Part shown: positions 47,227 through 59,449 of the stretch, piece by piece | How the letters are laid out: every line of letters begins with the position of its first letter | Numbering within the stretch: the first letter of the stretch is position 1 | Source: Phalacrocorax aristotelis | Lineage: Eukaryota; Chordata; Aves; Suliformes; Phalacrocoracidae | Length of the DNA stretch: 64,000 nucleotides | Assembly (NCBI RefSeq): GCF_949628215.1 | Contig: NC_134277.1 | Coordinates: 1,054,001 to 1,118,000 of the forward strand | Reading direction: 5' to 3' | Translations under genes and position numbers: made by a program | Notes under the pieces: model-generated | Seen by the model: only the letters and a program-made list of their open reading frames with translations | Database searches by the model: none | Told to the model about the DNA's origin: nothing

Positions 47227-50200
47227 CTAGCCTGTTGTCTGCTCTTCCTCTTCCTCCTCCTCCTCCTCTTCCTCGGCCCAGCCGCCCAGCGGCATCTCCC
47301 TGTGCTGAGCTTGCGAGGCCCTGGCAGCCGAACCTGGGGAGTGGGGAGGGGTCAGAGCCGCACTGGCCCTACGGCCCCTGCCCAGGGTCCCAGCCCTCGG
47401 GACCCCCCAGCTGCTCCATCTCCGGGCTCGGCCCCGCGGGGCACAGGGACCAGCACGTGTCCCTGGACACCCCGGCACGGTGCTCACCTGCGGTCACGGA
47501 GGGTGGCTTGGGTGCCCCTGCGGCCACCCACACCCCTACGGCCTGGGGCCCGGGGCCCTGCTGCTGCTGCTGGTGGAGCTGCAAGGGTAGGAGGGGTGGT
47601 CAGAGACCCCCGCTGTGGTGGTCAGAGCCCCCCATCCTGCAAGCTGCCTCACCATGGGGCGTCAGGGTGGGGGGCTCCCCGTGCAGGACGCCGCCCCTGA
47701 CCCCAAAGGGGTGGCAGAAGCGGGGACACGGCTGCAGAGACGCCGGCTGCGGCGCCTCGCCCCCAGCACCGGGTCTAGCAGCAGCCGTGGGGTCCCCAGT
47801 CAAAACCGGGGCAGGGGGTGTCACACACCAGAGCAGGGGGCGCAGGGGCCAGCCAAGCACGGGACCGGCGATGAAGGACCGGGAAGGGGGTACTGGGGAT
47901 TAGGGACAGGGACCGGGGACCAGCACCAGGGCCAGGCAGGACCCGCGGGGGGCAGCGGGCAGGGGAGCCGGGGGCCGCGTGGCCAGGGCGGGGGGACGCA
48001 CCTCGTGCAGGTAGATGGCGTGGAGGCTCATCTCGGCCGAGGCCACCTCGGAGAGCAGCGCCGAGCGGCTCAGGCTGCGCAGCCGCGACTCGCTCAGGAG
48101 CAGGCTGCGGACAGAGCCGGTGAGCACCCCGCCGGCACGCGGGGCCCTGCCACGACACCCCTCCCCGCCACGACACCCCCTCCCCACACGCCCCCTCCAT
48201 CGCCCCCCAACGCCAGCCCAGGGGGTGCAGAGCCCCCAAGCCCCACCCCAGCCCCCCGTCGGCAAGACCTCTCCTCGGGGCGCAGGCGGTCGCTGGGGCA
48301 GCCGGGGCTGTTGGCGGAGGGGCCGCGCGCCCGCCCGGGCAGGGGGGACGCCAGGGAGGCCAGGACGCTGGCGGCGGCGCTGGCAGTGCTGCAGGGCTGG
48401 ACGAAGCGCCGGTCCCGGGACACCAGCCCGCTGGCCGACAGGATGGGCCGGGCCAGGACGCTGGCCAGCAAGCCGTCCGGCTGCGGAGAGACGCGTCAGG
48501 ACGGCCCCAGCCGGAGACCCCCGCGCCCCGGCCAGCCCCACCGCCCAGCCGGCTCACCGCCACCGCCGAGTCGTCAGAGAGGAGGGAGGCGCCCAGCGGC
48601 CCCTCGGCCAGGATGTGCTGGGCGGGCGGCGCGGCGGCCGCGTCCTGCTGCACCTTCTCCTTCAGGTGGCTGAGGAAGAGCTCGCTCGGCGGCGGCGGCT
48701 GCCAGCGCGGGTTGGTGATGGCGAAGTGCATCAGCGACAGCTCCGTCTTCCCGTTCTCCGCTTGTTGGTACACAGAGGCCTCCGTCTGCCCGGCCGACAG
48801 CCACTGTGGGGCAGGGGGGTGAGCGGGGCCATGCCTGGGACCCCCCCACCCCCAGCATCCACCCCCGGGACCCCCCGTCAACACAGGACACCCCCCCCAC
48901 CTGAGGATTGCCGTGGTTGCGGACGTCGAGCTGGGCGAAGGAGCAGATGTCGCCCACCCCCACCACCTCCACCGTGAAGTTGCGGAAGAAGTCAACGATG
49001 TCCAGGGCGCGGGAGGGCAGGGCGAAGATGAGGATGAGGGGGGTGAGGATGGGGCTCAACAGCTCCTCCAGGATGAAGACCTGCAGGCAGCAGCGGGCGT
49101 CAGGGGGGGCGAGGGGGTCCCGCCGCCCCCCCAGCCCCGCCCGCACTCACTGCCTTGTACTGGAAGAGCTGCGCCATCTCGCTGCGCGTCTCCGACCGGC
49201 TGGCGTTGCCCTGCCAGTGGTCGGGCATGTAGTGGACGTGGGCCAGGACACGCTGCAGCAGCTGCTCCGGACACCACACCGTGTGCTCGTCGGGGATGAA
49301 GGACCTGCGGGCGGGCGGGCAGGCGTCCCACCTCCCGCTCGGCCACCCCGCTGCCCCCTCCGTGCCCGCCAGCCGCACAGCCTGGCACAGCCCAGCACAC
49401 CCACCTGGCCACGGTGACCACCAGCCCCAGCAGCGTGATGGCGGTGAGGATGTGCTGCACCGTCAGCACGTCCTCGTCGTAGACGGTCAGGACGATGAGC
49501 ACGGCCAGGATGGAGCCGGCGAAGAAGCCGACGTTCTTGGCCAGCACGGTGAGCAGGGGGCTGGTGAAGGAGTTCATGTACTTGGTGGCCGGCTTGTAGC
49601 CACGGCTCAGCCGTGCCTGCAGCTCGTGGTTGAGCTCATTGAAGTGGCGCAGGTAGTGGCGGCCGTAGAGGGACCAGCGGCGGGCGCCCAGGCTGCCCGG
49701 CTCCCGCTTGATCACCTCGGCATAGCTGAAGAAGGCGTAGAGGAGCTGCCAGACCAGCACGCAGGGGCAGAGCAGCAGGTTGGCCAGCCCCAGCAGCACC
49801 ATGGTGCGCGCCAGGCGCTGCGCCAGCTCCCGCCGGGCGCCCGCCCGCTTGCACTGCGGCCGCAGGCTCCACTTGTTCTGGAAGAGGGAGCCGGGGCCCC
49901 AGAAGAGAAGCAGCTCCAGGTTGTACTTGAGGCCCTGGGTGAGGAAGACGACGGAGCCCAGCAGCGGCAAGCGGAAGCGCACGGGCAGCAGCGACTTGTT
50001 GACCATGGCCACCATGTAGTTCTTGAAGCGCAGGATGCGGTGGTAGATGTCCAGCTCCGTCAGCTCCCTCTTGTGCACGCACATCTGCTGCCGGCGCTGC
50101 AGCGAGATCAGCCGCGCCTGCACCTCCTGCCAGCTGTAGTTGCACAGCCCCTCCTGCATCAACGACACACCAATCTATGCCGGCACGGCACCGCACGGCA

Positions 50201-51831
50201 CCGCACGGCACCGCACGGCCGCGCCCCCCGCCAGCCCCCTCCCCGCGGCCCTGCTCACCGAGGGGATGTTAAGGGCTTTGATGTAGAAGGTGCGGATCTC
50301 CCAGTAGCTGAGCAGGCTGCAGAGCACCTTCACCAGCCGGTACAGCCAGAAGACGGCCGCCATCACCAGCAGGAAGATGATCCAGCCGCTGGCCCGGATC
50401 CTGGCAGGGGATGCGCGTCAGGTGGGGAACCGGCGGCGCTGGGACCCCTGCGCGGCCGTGCTGGCGGCTCCCAGCGCCCTCCTCACCTCCGGGCACACTG
50501 CGGGGCGGGCAGGACGGCGTCGGGCAGCGTCACCTTGCTGCGGTCGGGGGCCGCCCCTCCGGCGTGGCTGTGGTTGAGTGGCCGGTTGGCGAAGAGGACG
50601 TCGTACTCCACGCAGCACAGCAGGAAGGTGGTGAAGGTGACGACGAACAGGAACTGCCTGGGGGCGGCGGGGGCTCAGCACGGCCCCTTGCCCCCCAGCC
50701 ACCTGGCGCAGAGCATGGCACTGCATGGCACAGCCCAGCACGGGGCAGCGTGGCACCGCAGGGCACAGCACGGCATGGGGCAGCGTGGCACCGCAGGGCA
50801 CATCCCAGCATGGGGCAGCGTGGCACCGCATGGCACAGCCCAGCACAGGGCAGCGTGGCACCACAGGGCACCGCACGGCACAGCACAGCGTGGCACCGCA
50901 GGGCACAGCGCGGCACGGGGCAGCGAGGCACCGCAGGGCACGGCGCGGCACAGGGCAGCGTGGCACCGCATGGCACAGCCCAGCACAGCACAGCGCGGCA
51001 CCGCAGGGCACAGCGCAGCACGGGGCAGTGTGGCACCGCATGGCACGGCGCGGCGCGGGGCAGCGTGGCACCACAGGGCACCGCGCGGCACAGCGGGCGT
51101 CCCGCCAGCACTTACACCAGCTCGAAGAGGTCGGAGAGCATCATGCAGGCGAAGCCGTTCTTCTGGTGGAAGTGGTAGATGTTCGGGGTGCGTTAAGGAG
51201 CATGGGCCCTCAGTGCCGGGAACAACCCCGCCCGTCCCCCCTCGGCACCGGGGGCCGCCCACCCCCCCGCCGCGGTGCCGGCTGCAGGCAGGGCTGGGCA
51301 GCAGCCAGGCGGGGGCCCCGCAAGGATATCTTGGTGAAGAAATTATCCAGGTTCTTGATGTGGTGCCAGGAGTCTGGCGAGGAGAGAAAAACAGCGTGGG
51401 CTGAGCCAGGGCCATGGCCCAGCCCACCCCAGCCCCCCGTGTCTGCCGTCCATGGGGCACCCCCGCCTGGGACACCCAATCCCCCCACCTGTGGTCAGCT
51501 GGAGGGCCATGGGGCAGCCGGTGCCCCCACCCCACACACAGCAGGGCTGGGCCTGGCCCCCCCACCCCGCCTGCACACCCTGGGCAGGCTGCCCTCCCTC
51601 CCCTCTGCCGGAGCCCCCCAGCCTGTGCCCCACGGGGAGCCACGACCCCCACACCGCCTGCTGTGACCCCCCGCCCCCCAGGGCAGCATCTGCATCCTGG
51701 ACCCCCCTGGCAGGGCCTGGACCCCCGCTACCTTGCAGCCCCTCGGTGACATGCACCAGCAGCTCTTCCTCGCCGGGGGGTGAGTCCTCCTCGAAGTCCT
51801 CCAGGCGCCGGTACTCCCCCTGCGCCGCCAT
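47227..51831 (-). CDS. ATG9B: ATG9B, autophagy lipid scramblase
   Basis: Multi-pass membrane protein of Golgi and endosomal vesicles that scrambles lipids during autophagosome growth. Exons 5' to 3': 51831-51732, 51373-51330, 51180-51116, 50657-50487, 50400-50259, 50153-49405, 49304-49151, 49080-48901, 48803-48558, 48480-48269, 48104-48002, 47578-47488, 47333-47227; 787 residues. The start MAAQGEYRRLEDFEEDSPP matches the ATG9 N-terminus. The core is strongly conserved: RELTELDIYHRILRFKNYM, FWGPGSLF, AKNVGFFAGSILAVLIVLTV, YDEDVLTVQHILTA, VHYMPDHWQGNA, and FNYM-type helices through NFTVEVVGVGDICSFAQL and WLSAGQTEASVYQQAENGK. It ends in PLGGWAEE plus a Glu run and QTTG. The exon 10 donor (AG|GTCTTG) is weak but keeps frame. 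Intron 2 is an AT-AC U12-type intron. Placement between NOS3 and ABCB8 identifies ATG9B rather than ATG9A. Convergent with NOS3, divergent from ABCB8. Confidence 0.95.
50170..50222. repeat. GCACGGCACC short tandem repeat in ATG9B intron 5
   Basis: Four copies of GGCACCGCAC in the short intron between exons 5 and 6. Confidence 0.8.
50700..51105. repeat. About 35-bp minisatellite in ATG9B intron 3
   Basis: Tandem units with the core GGGGCAGCGTGGCACCGCAG followed by GGCACAGC. There are around a dozen variant copies. The open frames in every phase are spurious. Confidence 0.9.
51181..51329 (-). other. ATG9B: U12-type AT-AC intron (ATG9B intron 2)
   Basis: On the minus strand the intron begins ATATCCTTGC, the exact U12 AT-type 5' splice site. 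It contains TCCTTAAC (51192-51199), a near-perfect U12 branch site, about 12 bases before the terminal ...CGAAC. It joins ACC AAG to ATC TAC CAC in frame (NFFTK|IYHFHQKNG), matching the ATG9 family. No GT-AG alternative keeps both frame and conserved protein. Confidence 0.93.
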
Positions 51832-52429
51832 CGCCCGCCACGCCGCCTGCCAGGGACGCCCGTCGGCACCCACCACCACGGCCCAGGGACCCCTGCCCGG
51901 CACGGACCCCGACAGCAGGGGTGCACGGGGGGATGGAGCCCCCCAGCCCCATGGGCCATGGGGCAGCCAGACCCCAGCCGTGGGGCACGGGGATGCCATG
52001 CCAAACCATGCCGAGCCATGCTGAGCTGTCTGCCTCGCGGCCGGGAGCCGGAAATGCCGGCGAAGCCACGGAGCGCCGCCCGCGTGCCCCACATTCGGGC
52101 GGCCTGAGCTGGCCTCCCGCACCGCGGCCGCGGCCATGGCCACGGCCCCGGGCCATGCCGCACATACCACCCAGCCCGTCCCACCGGCCGGATCACCGCC
52201 AGCACCCGGCCGTCCCCGCCCCGCGGGGCCAGGGCTCCCTTGGGGACAGACCCCTGCCTGGCCCGGCAGAGACCCCACTTCACCCCATGCCCGCCCCTCG
52301 GGCCATGCTGCGCTGCCCCTCCCCCCAGTCCGAGTGGAGTGGACCCTCAACCCCATTGATCGCCCTCCCCATGGACACCCACCCCACAGACCCCCATCCC
52401 CAAAGATGCCCACCCCATGGACACTCCTC
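51832..52429. other. Region upstream of the ATG9B start codon
   Basis: GC-rich 5' flank of ATG9B, probably holding its promoter and any untranslated first exon. No exon can be identified with confidence. Confidence 0.4.
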
Positions 52430-52925
52430 CCCATGGAGCCCCATCCCCACGGATCGCCCTCCCCATGGACCCCCCTGGGGCAGGACAGCACCCCCGGGCC
52501 CTGGGGGAGGAGGGGACCCCTGGACGCTGGCACAGGATGGGAGCCTGAGCCCCTTGGGGAAACACGGGACCCCCACTGCCCTGGGGCAGGATGGGACCCC
52601 TGAACTCTCAGGGCAGGACAAGAACCCCCTCCCCTCATGGAAGGACAGGACCCCCAGCCCCTCGGGCAGGATGGGACCCCCACCCACCCAGGGAAGGATG
52701 GGACCCTCAGCCCCTTGGGGAAAGACAGGCCCCCTCTCCTCAGCACAGGATGGGACCCCCCGGACTCTCAGGGCAGGATGGGACCACCACCCACTGGGGC
52801 AGGATGGGACCCCCACCCCCTTGGGGAAAGACAGGCCCCCCTCTCCTCAGCACAGGATGGGACCCCCGGACTCTCAGGGCAGGATGGGACCCCCACACGC
52901 TGGGGCAGGGCAGGACCCCCGGTCT
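52430..52925. repeat. About 20-bp repeat GGGCAGGATGGGACCCCCAC
   Basis: Degenerate tandem copies (AGGATGGGACCCCC, GGGGAAAGACAGGCCCC) in the divergent ATG9B-ABCB8 intergenic region. Confidence 0.85.
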
Positions 52926-53347
52926 GTCCCCCGCTGCCCTCCCCTTACCGCCGCCAGTCAGTGCTCCCGCAGCCCCACAGGCCACCAGTGTCCCCTCCTG
53001 TGGCCAGCACCAGTGCCCAGCCAGGCCGGCGGGCGCAGGTGATGCCGTCCGGCCCCACCCTGCCGCGGCGCTGCCGGGGCCTGACTCACGGCACCGGGGC
53101 CGGTGTGGCGAGGCTGCGGGCACGAGGGAGCCCCGGGCCCCGCGGCGGTGATTCAGCAGGAGGGACGCGGCCGCGGCCGGCAGAGACCCGGGCACCGCTG
53201 GACACGCTGTCCCTGCACTGACCCCCGGCCTCGTGCAACTCGCCGTTGGGGACAGAGCCACCGTGTCCCCCGGGATCGGGTGTCCCCAGCCATTGCCTGC
53301 TGGTGACACTGCCGTGGCCCTTCCCCCACGTGCCCTGCACCGGGTGG

Positions 53348-53400
53348 CCAAAAATACCCGCGGGCTGGGGCTCCCAAAAATAGCCTGGGCGGTGTAAACA
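53348..53400. promoter_or_regulatory. Cluster of AT-rich motifs (MEF2/CArG-like and FOX)
   Basis: CCAAAAATAC (53348-53357), CCCAAAAATAGCC (53372-53384) and a perfect FOX motif TGTAAACA (53393-53400) lie within 53 bases in the ATG9B-ABCB8 intergenic region. They stand out from the GC-rich background. Enhancer function is a guess from motif density. Confidence 0.3.
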
Positions 53401-54748
53401 GCCGGGGGGGGCCGAGGGCCAGCGAGGGGACCCCTGTGCTGGGGTATGGCGGCCCAGGGAACCCCCCGACATGCAGGCCCTCTGCGCAACCCAGCGTAGC
53501 CCCAGGGCACCTGCGGGGACAAACTGGCCCCCTGAGACATGCGCCCTGGCAAGGGTCCCGGTGACCCCTGCGAGGACACGTGTGCCCCAGTGTCCCCACG
53601 GTGACATGCGCATCCACGCAGGGACCCCCGCGAGCCCGCAGGGACATGCGCACCTTGGTGGGGACACAGGCACCCCAGTGGGGACGCAGTCAGTGTGACG
53701 GCCCCACGGTGACACACACCCCATAGTGACACGTACCCCAATAGAACCATGGTGACACACCCCGCAGAGACACAGCCACCCCGTGGGGATGCTGCCGTGG
53801 GGACAGCCCCACACACACACAGACACCAGCACCTCGATGGCCCTGTGGAGTGACCTGGACCCCATGGGCCCACGGGGACCCCGATGACCCTGTGGGGACA
53901 GGCGTGGGGACACACCCGCCCCGTGTGAGCACTGGCAGCCGGTGCCCCCGTGTCCCCTAGCCGGGCAGGCGTGGGCGTGGGGGTCCCCAGGGGCAGCGTC
54001 CCCACAGTGGCTGGGCCTGGGGACCCCAGGAAGGAGCGGGGTGACCCCACAACGGGGTGCCCAGGGCGCCGCGACTGCTTGGGGCCACACTGGAGCAGCT
54101 GCTCCCGTGTCCCTGTCCCCCAGTGACCCCCGTCCCCTGTCCCGGCTCACCTCTTGGCTCGGCGCTGCCACGGTCACCGCGGGGCCGGTGTCCCCGGGGC
54201 CGGTGTCCCCGGTGCCGGGCTCTCACCGGGCCCCGCACCCACCCCGGGACCGGCACCGCGTCCCACCGCCGGGCATGGCCGCACCGGGACCGGCACCGGC
54301 ACCGGGGGGCGGGTGGGGGTCTCCGGGGTCCCCTGCCGTGGGGGGCGGGTTCCGAGAGCGGGCAAGGCGGGACCGGTGCGGCGTCCCGGTGCGGGGTCTC
54401 GGTGCGGGGTCCGGGGGTGCTGGGGGTCCCGGTGCGGCGTCCGGGGGTTTTGGGGGTGCTGGGGGTCCCGGTGTGGGATCTGGGGATGCGGGGTCCCGGG
54501 TTGCGGTGCGGGTCCGGGGCGGGGGACACCCGGTGCAGGGCCCGAGTTCCCGGAGCGGCGCCGGGGAAGCAGCGGGGGGCCCCGGCGGCCCGGGGGTGCC
54601 GGAGGAGGCTCCGAGGAGAGACGGGGGTGCGGGGCCCGAGGCGGGGGGTGGTCGGGGTGCCGGTCTCTGGGGGGGGCCGGTGCGGGGCCGGTGCGGGTCG
54701 GGGACGGCGCAGGGCCCGGGCCGCGGTGCTGGAGCTCCGCCCGCCGCA
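53401..54748. other. ATG9B-ABCB8 intergenic region, ABCB8 side
   Basis: No gene recognised. It contains GTGACAC-rich irregular repeats (53560-53800) and G-rich CCGGTGCGGGGTCCGGGG repeats (54380-54500). Confidence 0.6.
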
Positions 54749-54849
54749 GCCGGTACCGCCCCTGCCCGCCCCGGTACCGCCCCTGCCCGCCCTGCCCGCC
54801 CCGGTACCGCCCCTGCCCGCCCTGCCGGTCCCTGCCCGCCCTGCCCGCC
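54749..54849. repeat. ABCB8: GC-box repeat GGTACCGCCCCTGCCCGCC before ABCB8
   Basis: Three to four copies of GGTACCGCCCCTGCCCGCC end directly at the ABCB8 start codon. Each carries a CCGCCCC GC box, so the repeat may form the core promoter or 5'UTR of ABCB8. Confidence 0.75.
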
Positions 54850-57800
54850 ATGCTGCTGCCGGTGCTGCCGCTGCTGCGGGGTCTGGGCGCTCGGGCCGGG
54901 CTCCGCTCTGTCCCCGCTGCGCTGCGGCCGCCCCCCGCCCCGGGACGCAGGTACCGGACAGCCGCGGGCCGGGGGTCCTGCGGGCGGGGTCCCCTGGGGG
55001 GGGACCCCAACTCCTGGGTCCCTTGGAGTGGGGGGAGCCCGGACTCTCAGGGCCCTCGGGGGGCCAGGGAGAGCCCGGGGTCCTGGGTCCCTTGGGGGGA
55101 TGGGGGTGCGGTGCGGGGAGCCCGGACTCTGGGGTCCGCAAGGTTCAGGGGTGCAGTGGGGGGGTGCTCGAAGGGTTGGGGCTCCCGCGGGGGGTGCGGG
55201 GGTACATGGGCACCTCGGGAGTAGTGGGGCTGGGATTAGGGTGGGGGCGGTGGGATCCCAAGCGTTGGTATGGGGTGGCTGGGTGGACGGGGGGAGAGCG
55301 GAGGAATCTGCGTGCTGGTACCCAGATGGGGGGGAGTCCGGGAGCGTCAGGAGGAGGATGGGGGTACCCCCTGCCCCGGGACAGCCCAGAGTGGCATGGG
55401 GAGGCTGGCCGTACCTGGGGGAGACAGCCCTCGCTGGGTCCTGCCATGTCCCCAGGGCTGCCTCCCGGTTCAGGCACCCTGCACTCACCCCTCTCCCCAG
55501 TTTAAGGTATGGGTGGGGTCGTCTGGGGCTCGCCGGCCCCCCTCGCCTCCCCCCCGGCCCCGCACGGCCAGCTCTGCGCTGCCTGCTCCTGGCCGGCCCG
55601 GCCACAGCCTGCGTGGCGCTCGGCTTGCTGGGCACAGCCGCGCGCTGCCAGGAGGCCACCGTCGCCGCCGTCCCCGTCCCCGCCGAGCCCGCGCCACCCC
55701 GGCCGGAGCCCACCTTCGACTGGCCGGCGTTCTGGACCTTCCTGCGCCCCCAGCTCCTGGCCCTCTCGGCGGCCGTGGTGGTGAGCAGGGGCAGGTGGGC
55801 GGCCACGGTGCCCCTCACGCTTGCCGTCCCCGTGCCGTGGCATGACGCCCGCTGTCCCTGGCGTCCCCAAGCCATGGCGTGACACCCGCTGTCCCCGCAG
55901 CTGGCACTGGGCGCAGCCCTGCTCAACGTCCACATCCCGGTGCTGCTGGGGCAGCTGGTGAACGTAGTGGCCCGCTGCGCCCGCGGCCGCATCACCGGCT
56001 ACCTGCAGGAGGTCCGGCGCCCGGCCCTGCGCCTGCTCGCCGTCTACTGCCTGCAGGTGCGTGCTGGCATGCCAAGCCGGGCGGGGGGTGCTGGGGGGAT
56101 ACCCCGTGCCCCTCCCAAGCCCCTCTCCTCTGCAGGGGCTGCTGACCTTCGGGTACATCGCGCTGCTGGCGCGGGTCGGGGAGCAGGTGGCGGGCAGCAT
56201 GCGCAAGGCGCTCTTCGTCTCCCTGCTCCGGTATAATGCCCCGTGGGGCAGCGGGGGTGTGGGGGATGTGGGCACAGGGCATGGGGGTCCCCCAGCCCAC
56301 CACCGCTCCCCCTGGCAGGCAGGACGTGGCGTTCTTTGATGCCAACCGGACGGGGCAGCTGGTGAACCGGCTGACGGCCGACATCCAGGAGTTCAAGTCT
56401 TCCTTCAAGCTGGCCATCTCCCAGGTGAGGTCCGCAGCCAGCGGCACCGGACCCCCTCGCGCCCCCACCAGTCCCCAGCACCCACCCCTGCCCGCCCCCC
56501 CAGGGCCTGCGCAGCGGCACGCAGACGGCGGGCTGCTTCGTCTCGCTCTACCTGCTCTCGCCCAAGCTGACCGGCCTCCTGCTCGTGGCGTTGCCCATGC
56601 TGGTGGGCGCCGGGGCCCTCATCGGCGCCGTCCTCCGCAGCCTCTCCCGACGGGCGCAGGAGCAGGTAATGGCGCGCTCGCCCCCACCTCAACCCTGCCA
56701 CCCCCCCAAGAGACCCCTCCGTGCCCCTGGGGCTGGAGTGGGGGTGTCCTGCCCCAGCCCCACTCTCTGCCCCTCTCCGTGCAGGTGGCCAAGGCCACTG
56801 GGGTGGCAGACGAGGTGCTGGGAAACGTCCGGACTGTGCGCGCCTTCGCCATGGAGGACCGGCAGGCAGGGTAAGGGGGCAGTGGGGGGCTCTCGCCCAG
56901 CAGAGAGTCGGGGGGCATCAGCGCTGTCCCTGCCCACAGGCTGTACTGCGCCGAGGTGGACCGCGCCGGCCGGCTGAACGAGCGGCTGGGGCTGGGCATC
57001 GCCGCCTTCCAGGGGCTCTCCAACCTGGCGCTCAACGGTGAGTGGGTGCCGTGGGGCAGGCCCCGGCGGTGCCGTGGGGCAGGACCCCGCAGTGCCAGGT
57101 TGCCCCGGGTCCCACCTTTGCCCTGCGGCCCACAGGCATCGTCCTGGGGACCATCTTCGTGGGCGGCTCGCTGATGGCCGGGGACGAGCTCTCACCGGGC
57201 GACCTCATGTCCTTCCTGGTGGCCTCACAGACAGTGCAAAGGTCAGGCCGGACCCGGCACGGTGCCGCCCCCGGCACCCCAGCACCCCCGGCACGCCGCA
57301 GCCTGCCGGGGGGTGCAGCCTGAGCTCGGCCTCTCCCCTTGTGCACCGGCAGGTCCATGGCCAACATCTCCATCCTGCTCGGGCAGGTAGGTGGGGTGGG
57401 GGCTCCCGCTGGCCCCCCGGGGCTGGGGGGCAGGGGCTGGGGAGGCCAGGGGGTGCTCCCGCCACCATCCCTTCAGGTGGTGCGAGGTCTGAGCGCTGGC
57501 GCCCGCGTCTTCGAGCTGCTGACGCTGGAGCCCAGCATGGCGCTGCGGGGCGGGGGCTCCATCCCCAGCCACTCTCTGCTCGGCCGCATCTGCTTCCACC
57601 ACGTCTCCTTCAGGTGAGCCACCCCGGACCCCCCTGCTCAGCCCTCTGAGCTGCCCCCCCGGCTGGGGGCCGGCACTGTGCTCCCGCAGCCCCCCGCTCC
57701 TCCTCTCCCCGCAGCTACCCCACCCGCCCTGGCTACCTGGTCCTGCAGGACTTCAGCCTCACGCTGCCACCCTGCAAGACAGTGGCCATCGTGGGACCCT

Positions 57801-59334
57801 CCGGAGGAGGTACCGGCCCCAGCCGCTGGCCCCCAGCCCTCCCTGCGGCAGGGACCCCTGGCCAGCACATCCCTGCGGCAGGGACCCCTGGCCAGCACAT
57901 CCCAGCTGGGGGGCAGAAGCCAGCCTGGCCTCCCCTGGGATGCCAGCTCAGCCCATTGCTGGTCCCCAGGTGCACCCCCCTGTGCCCCAGTCCTCTGCCC
58001 AGTGAGCCCAGTGGGTACCAGGGACTGGGAACCAGCCTCTGCACGTCCTGCCCACCCAGCAGCTCTGTGCAAGAGCCAGGGGACACAGGGGGTGCATGGT
58101 CGGGCAGTGCCGTGGGGCTGAGGGCTTCCCTCCGCAGGGAAGTCGACGGTGGCGGCGCTGCTGGAGCGGTTCTACGAGCCCACGCAGGGCACCATCACCC
58201 TGGACGGCCACGACATCTCCTCCCTGGACCCCTCCTGGCTGCGAGGGCAGGTCATCGGCTTCATCAGCCAGGTTCGGGGCTGCCGTGGGGCGGTGGGACC
58301 CCCCTGGGCCCACGCTCCCCCCAGGGGAGGGGAGGGAGGTGGCCCCATCTGGGGGTCGATGCTGAGGGGCCGGACGCTGCTCCAGGAGCCGGTGCTTTTC
58401 GGAACAACCATCATGGAGAACATCCGCTTCAGGAAGCCGGGAGCCTCTGACGCGGAGGTGTACGCCGCGGCCCAGCTCGCCAACGCCGACAGCTTCATCC
58501 GCAGCTTCCCTGAGGGCTACAACACCATTGTGGGTATGTGCCGGGCTGCGTGCCACAGAGCGGGGCATGGCGGGGGGCCGAGCCTGGTGGCAGTGGGCGT
58601 GGGAGGCGGGCAGCACCCCCAGACTGGCCCAGCCACCCCGCAGGACAGACCCTGGCCAAGGTGACCCAAGTCCCCTTGGGGACACTGGCTGCCAGTAACC
58701 ACTGGCACGAGGCAGTGCCGGGAGGGAGCAGCGGCTGTGCCAGACTCCTTGCAGGAGGATGCGGTTCGGTGCTGGCATTCCTGGGAGGTTTCCTGGCTCT
58801 GGTGCAGGAGGTGGTGTGGGATCACGCCTGTGCCACTCCGCTCCCGTTCTCGGGGAGGGGGCTCTCCCCATCCGGGGGTCTCTCCCGGGCTGGGGCAGCA
58901 CTGGCACGCCTGCGGTCCCCATCAGGTGAGCGCGGCGCGACGCTCTCGGGCGGTCAGAAGCAGCGCATTGCCATCGCCCGCGCTCTGCTGAAGGACCCGG
59001 CCGTTCTGATCCTGGATGAGGCCACGAGCGCGCTGGACGCCCAGTCGGAGAAGGTGGTGCAGGAGGCGCTGGACCGCGCCGCCTCGGGCCGCACGGTGCT
59101 GCTCATCGCCCACCGCCTCAGCACCATCCAGGCGGCCGATCTCATCGTGGTGCTGGCGCAGGGCAGGGTGGCCGAGGTGAGCAGCGCCGGGGGGAGTGTG
59201 GGCAAGGGGGGTGGGCAGCCACGCGGCTGACACTGCCTCCGCCATCCCCGCAGGCAGGGACCCACGAGGAGCTGCTGCGACGGGGGGGTCTCTACGCCGA
59301 GCTCATCCGCCAACAGACCAAGGACCGGACCTGA
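54850..59334 (+). CDS. ABCB8: ABCB8, mitochondrial ABC half-transporter
   Basis: Inner-membrane ABC half-transporter (MITOSUR, a component of the mitochondrial K-ATP channel; also linked to iron export). Exons: 54850-54950, 55501-55780, 55901-56056, 56136-56230, 56319-56424, 56504-56665, 56785-56870, 56940-57037, 57136-57241, 57353-57386, 57477-57613, 57715-57809, 58138-58271, 58386-58533, 58926-59176, 59254-59334; 689 residues (human about 735), all in frame. The N-terminus ([20 protein letters not shown]) is Arg/Leu-rich and acid-free, typical of a matrix-targeting peptide. The membrane domain includes [18 protein letters not shown] and [12 protein letters not shown]. The nucleotide-binding domain has Walker A GPSGGGKST (481-489), signature LSGGQ (586-590), Walker B VLILDEA and the H-loop AHRLS. 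It ends [15 protein letters not shown]. Divergent from ATG9B, as in human. Confidence 0.97.
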
Positions 59335-59394
59335 GAGTGCGGCAGACCCGGGGAGGGAGGCACCCACTCCCGGGGTGCCTCCCTGCTGCTCCCC

Positions 59395-59400
59395 AATAAA
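59395..59400 (+). terminator. ABCB8: ABCB8 poly(A) signal AATAAA
   Basis: Canonical AATAAA 60 bases after the ABCB8 stop codon. Confidence 0.85.
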
Positions 59401-59449
59401 TCAGGGATGGAAGGTGGCCATGGGGGCTCTGCTCTGTGGTGCGGTGCTG

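Noticed and set aside
47227-51831. Assignment of the ATG9 gene as ATG9A
   Set aside because: The sequence resembles both paralogs, but its place between NOS3 and ABCB8 in the same orientation is that of ATG9B.
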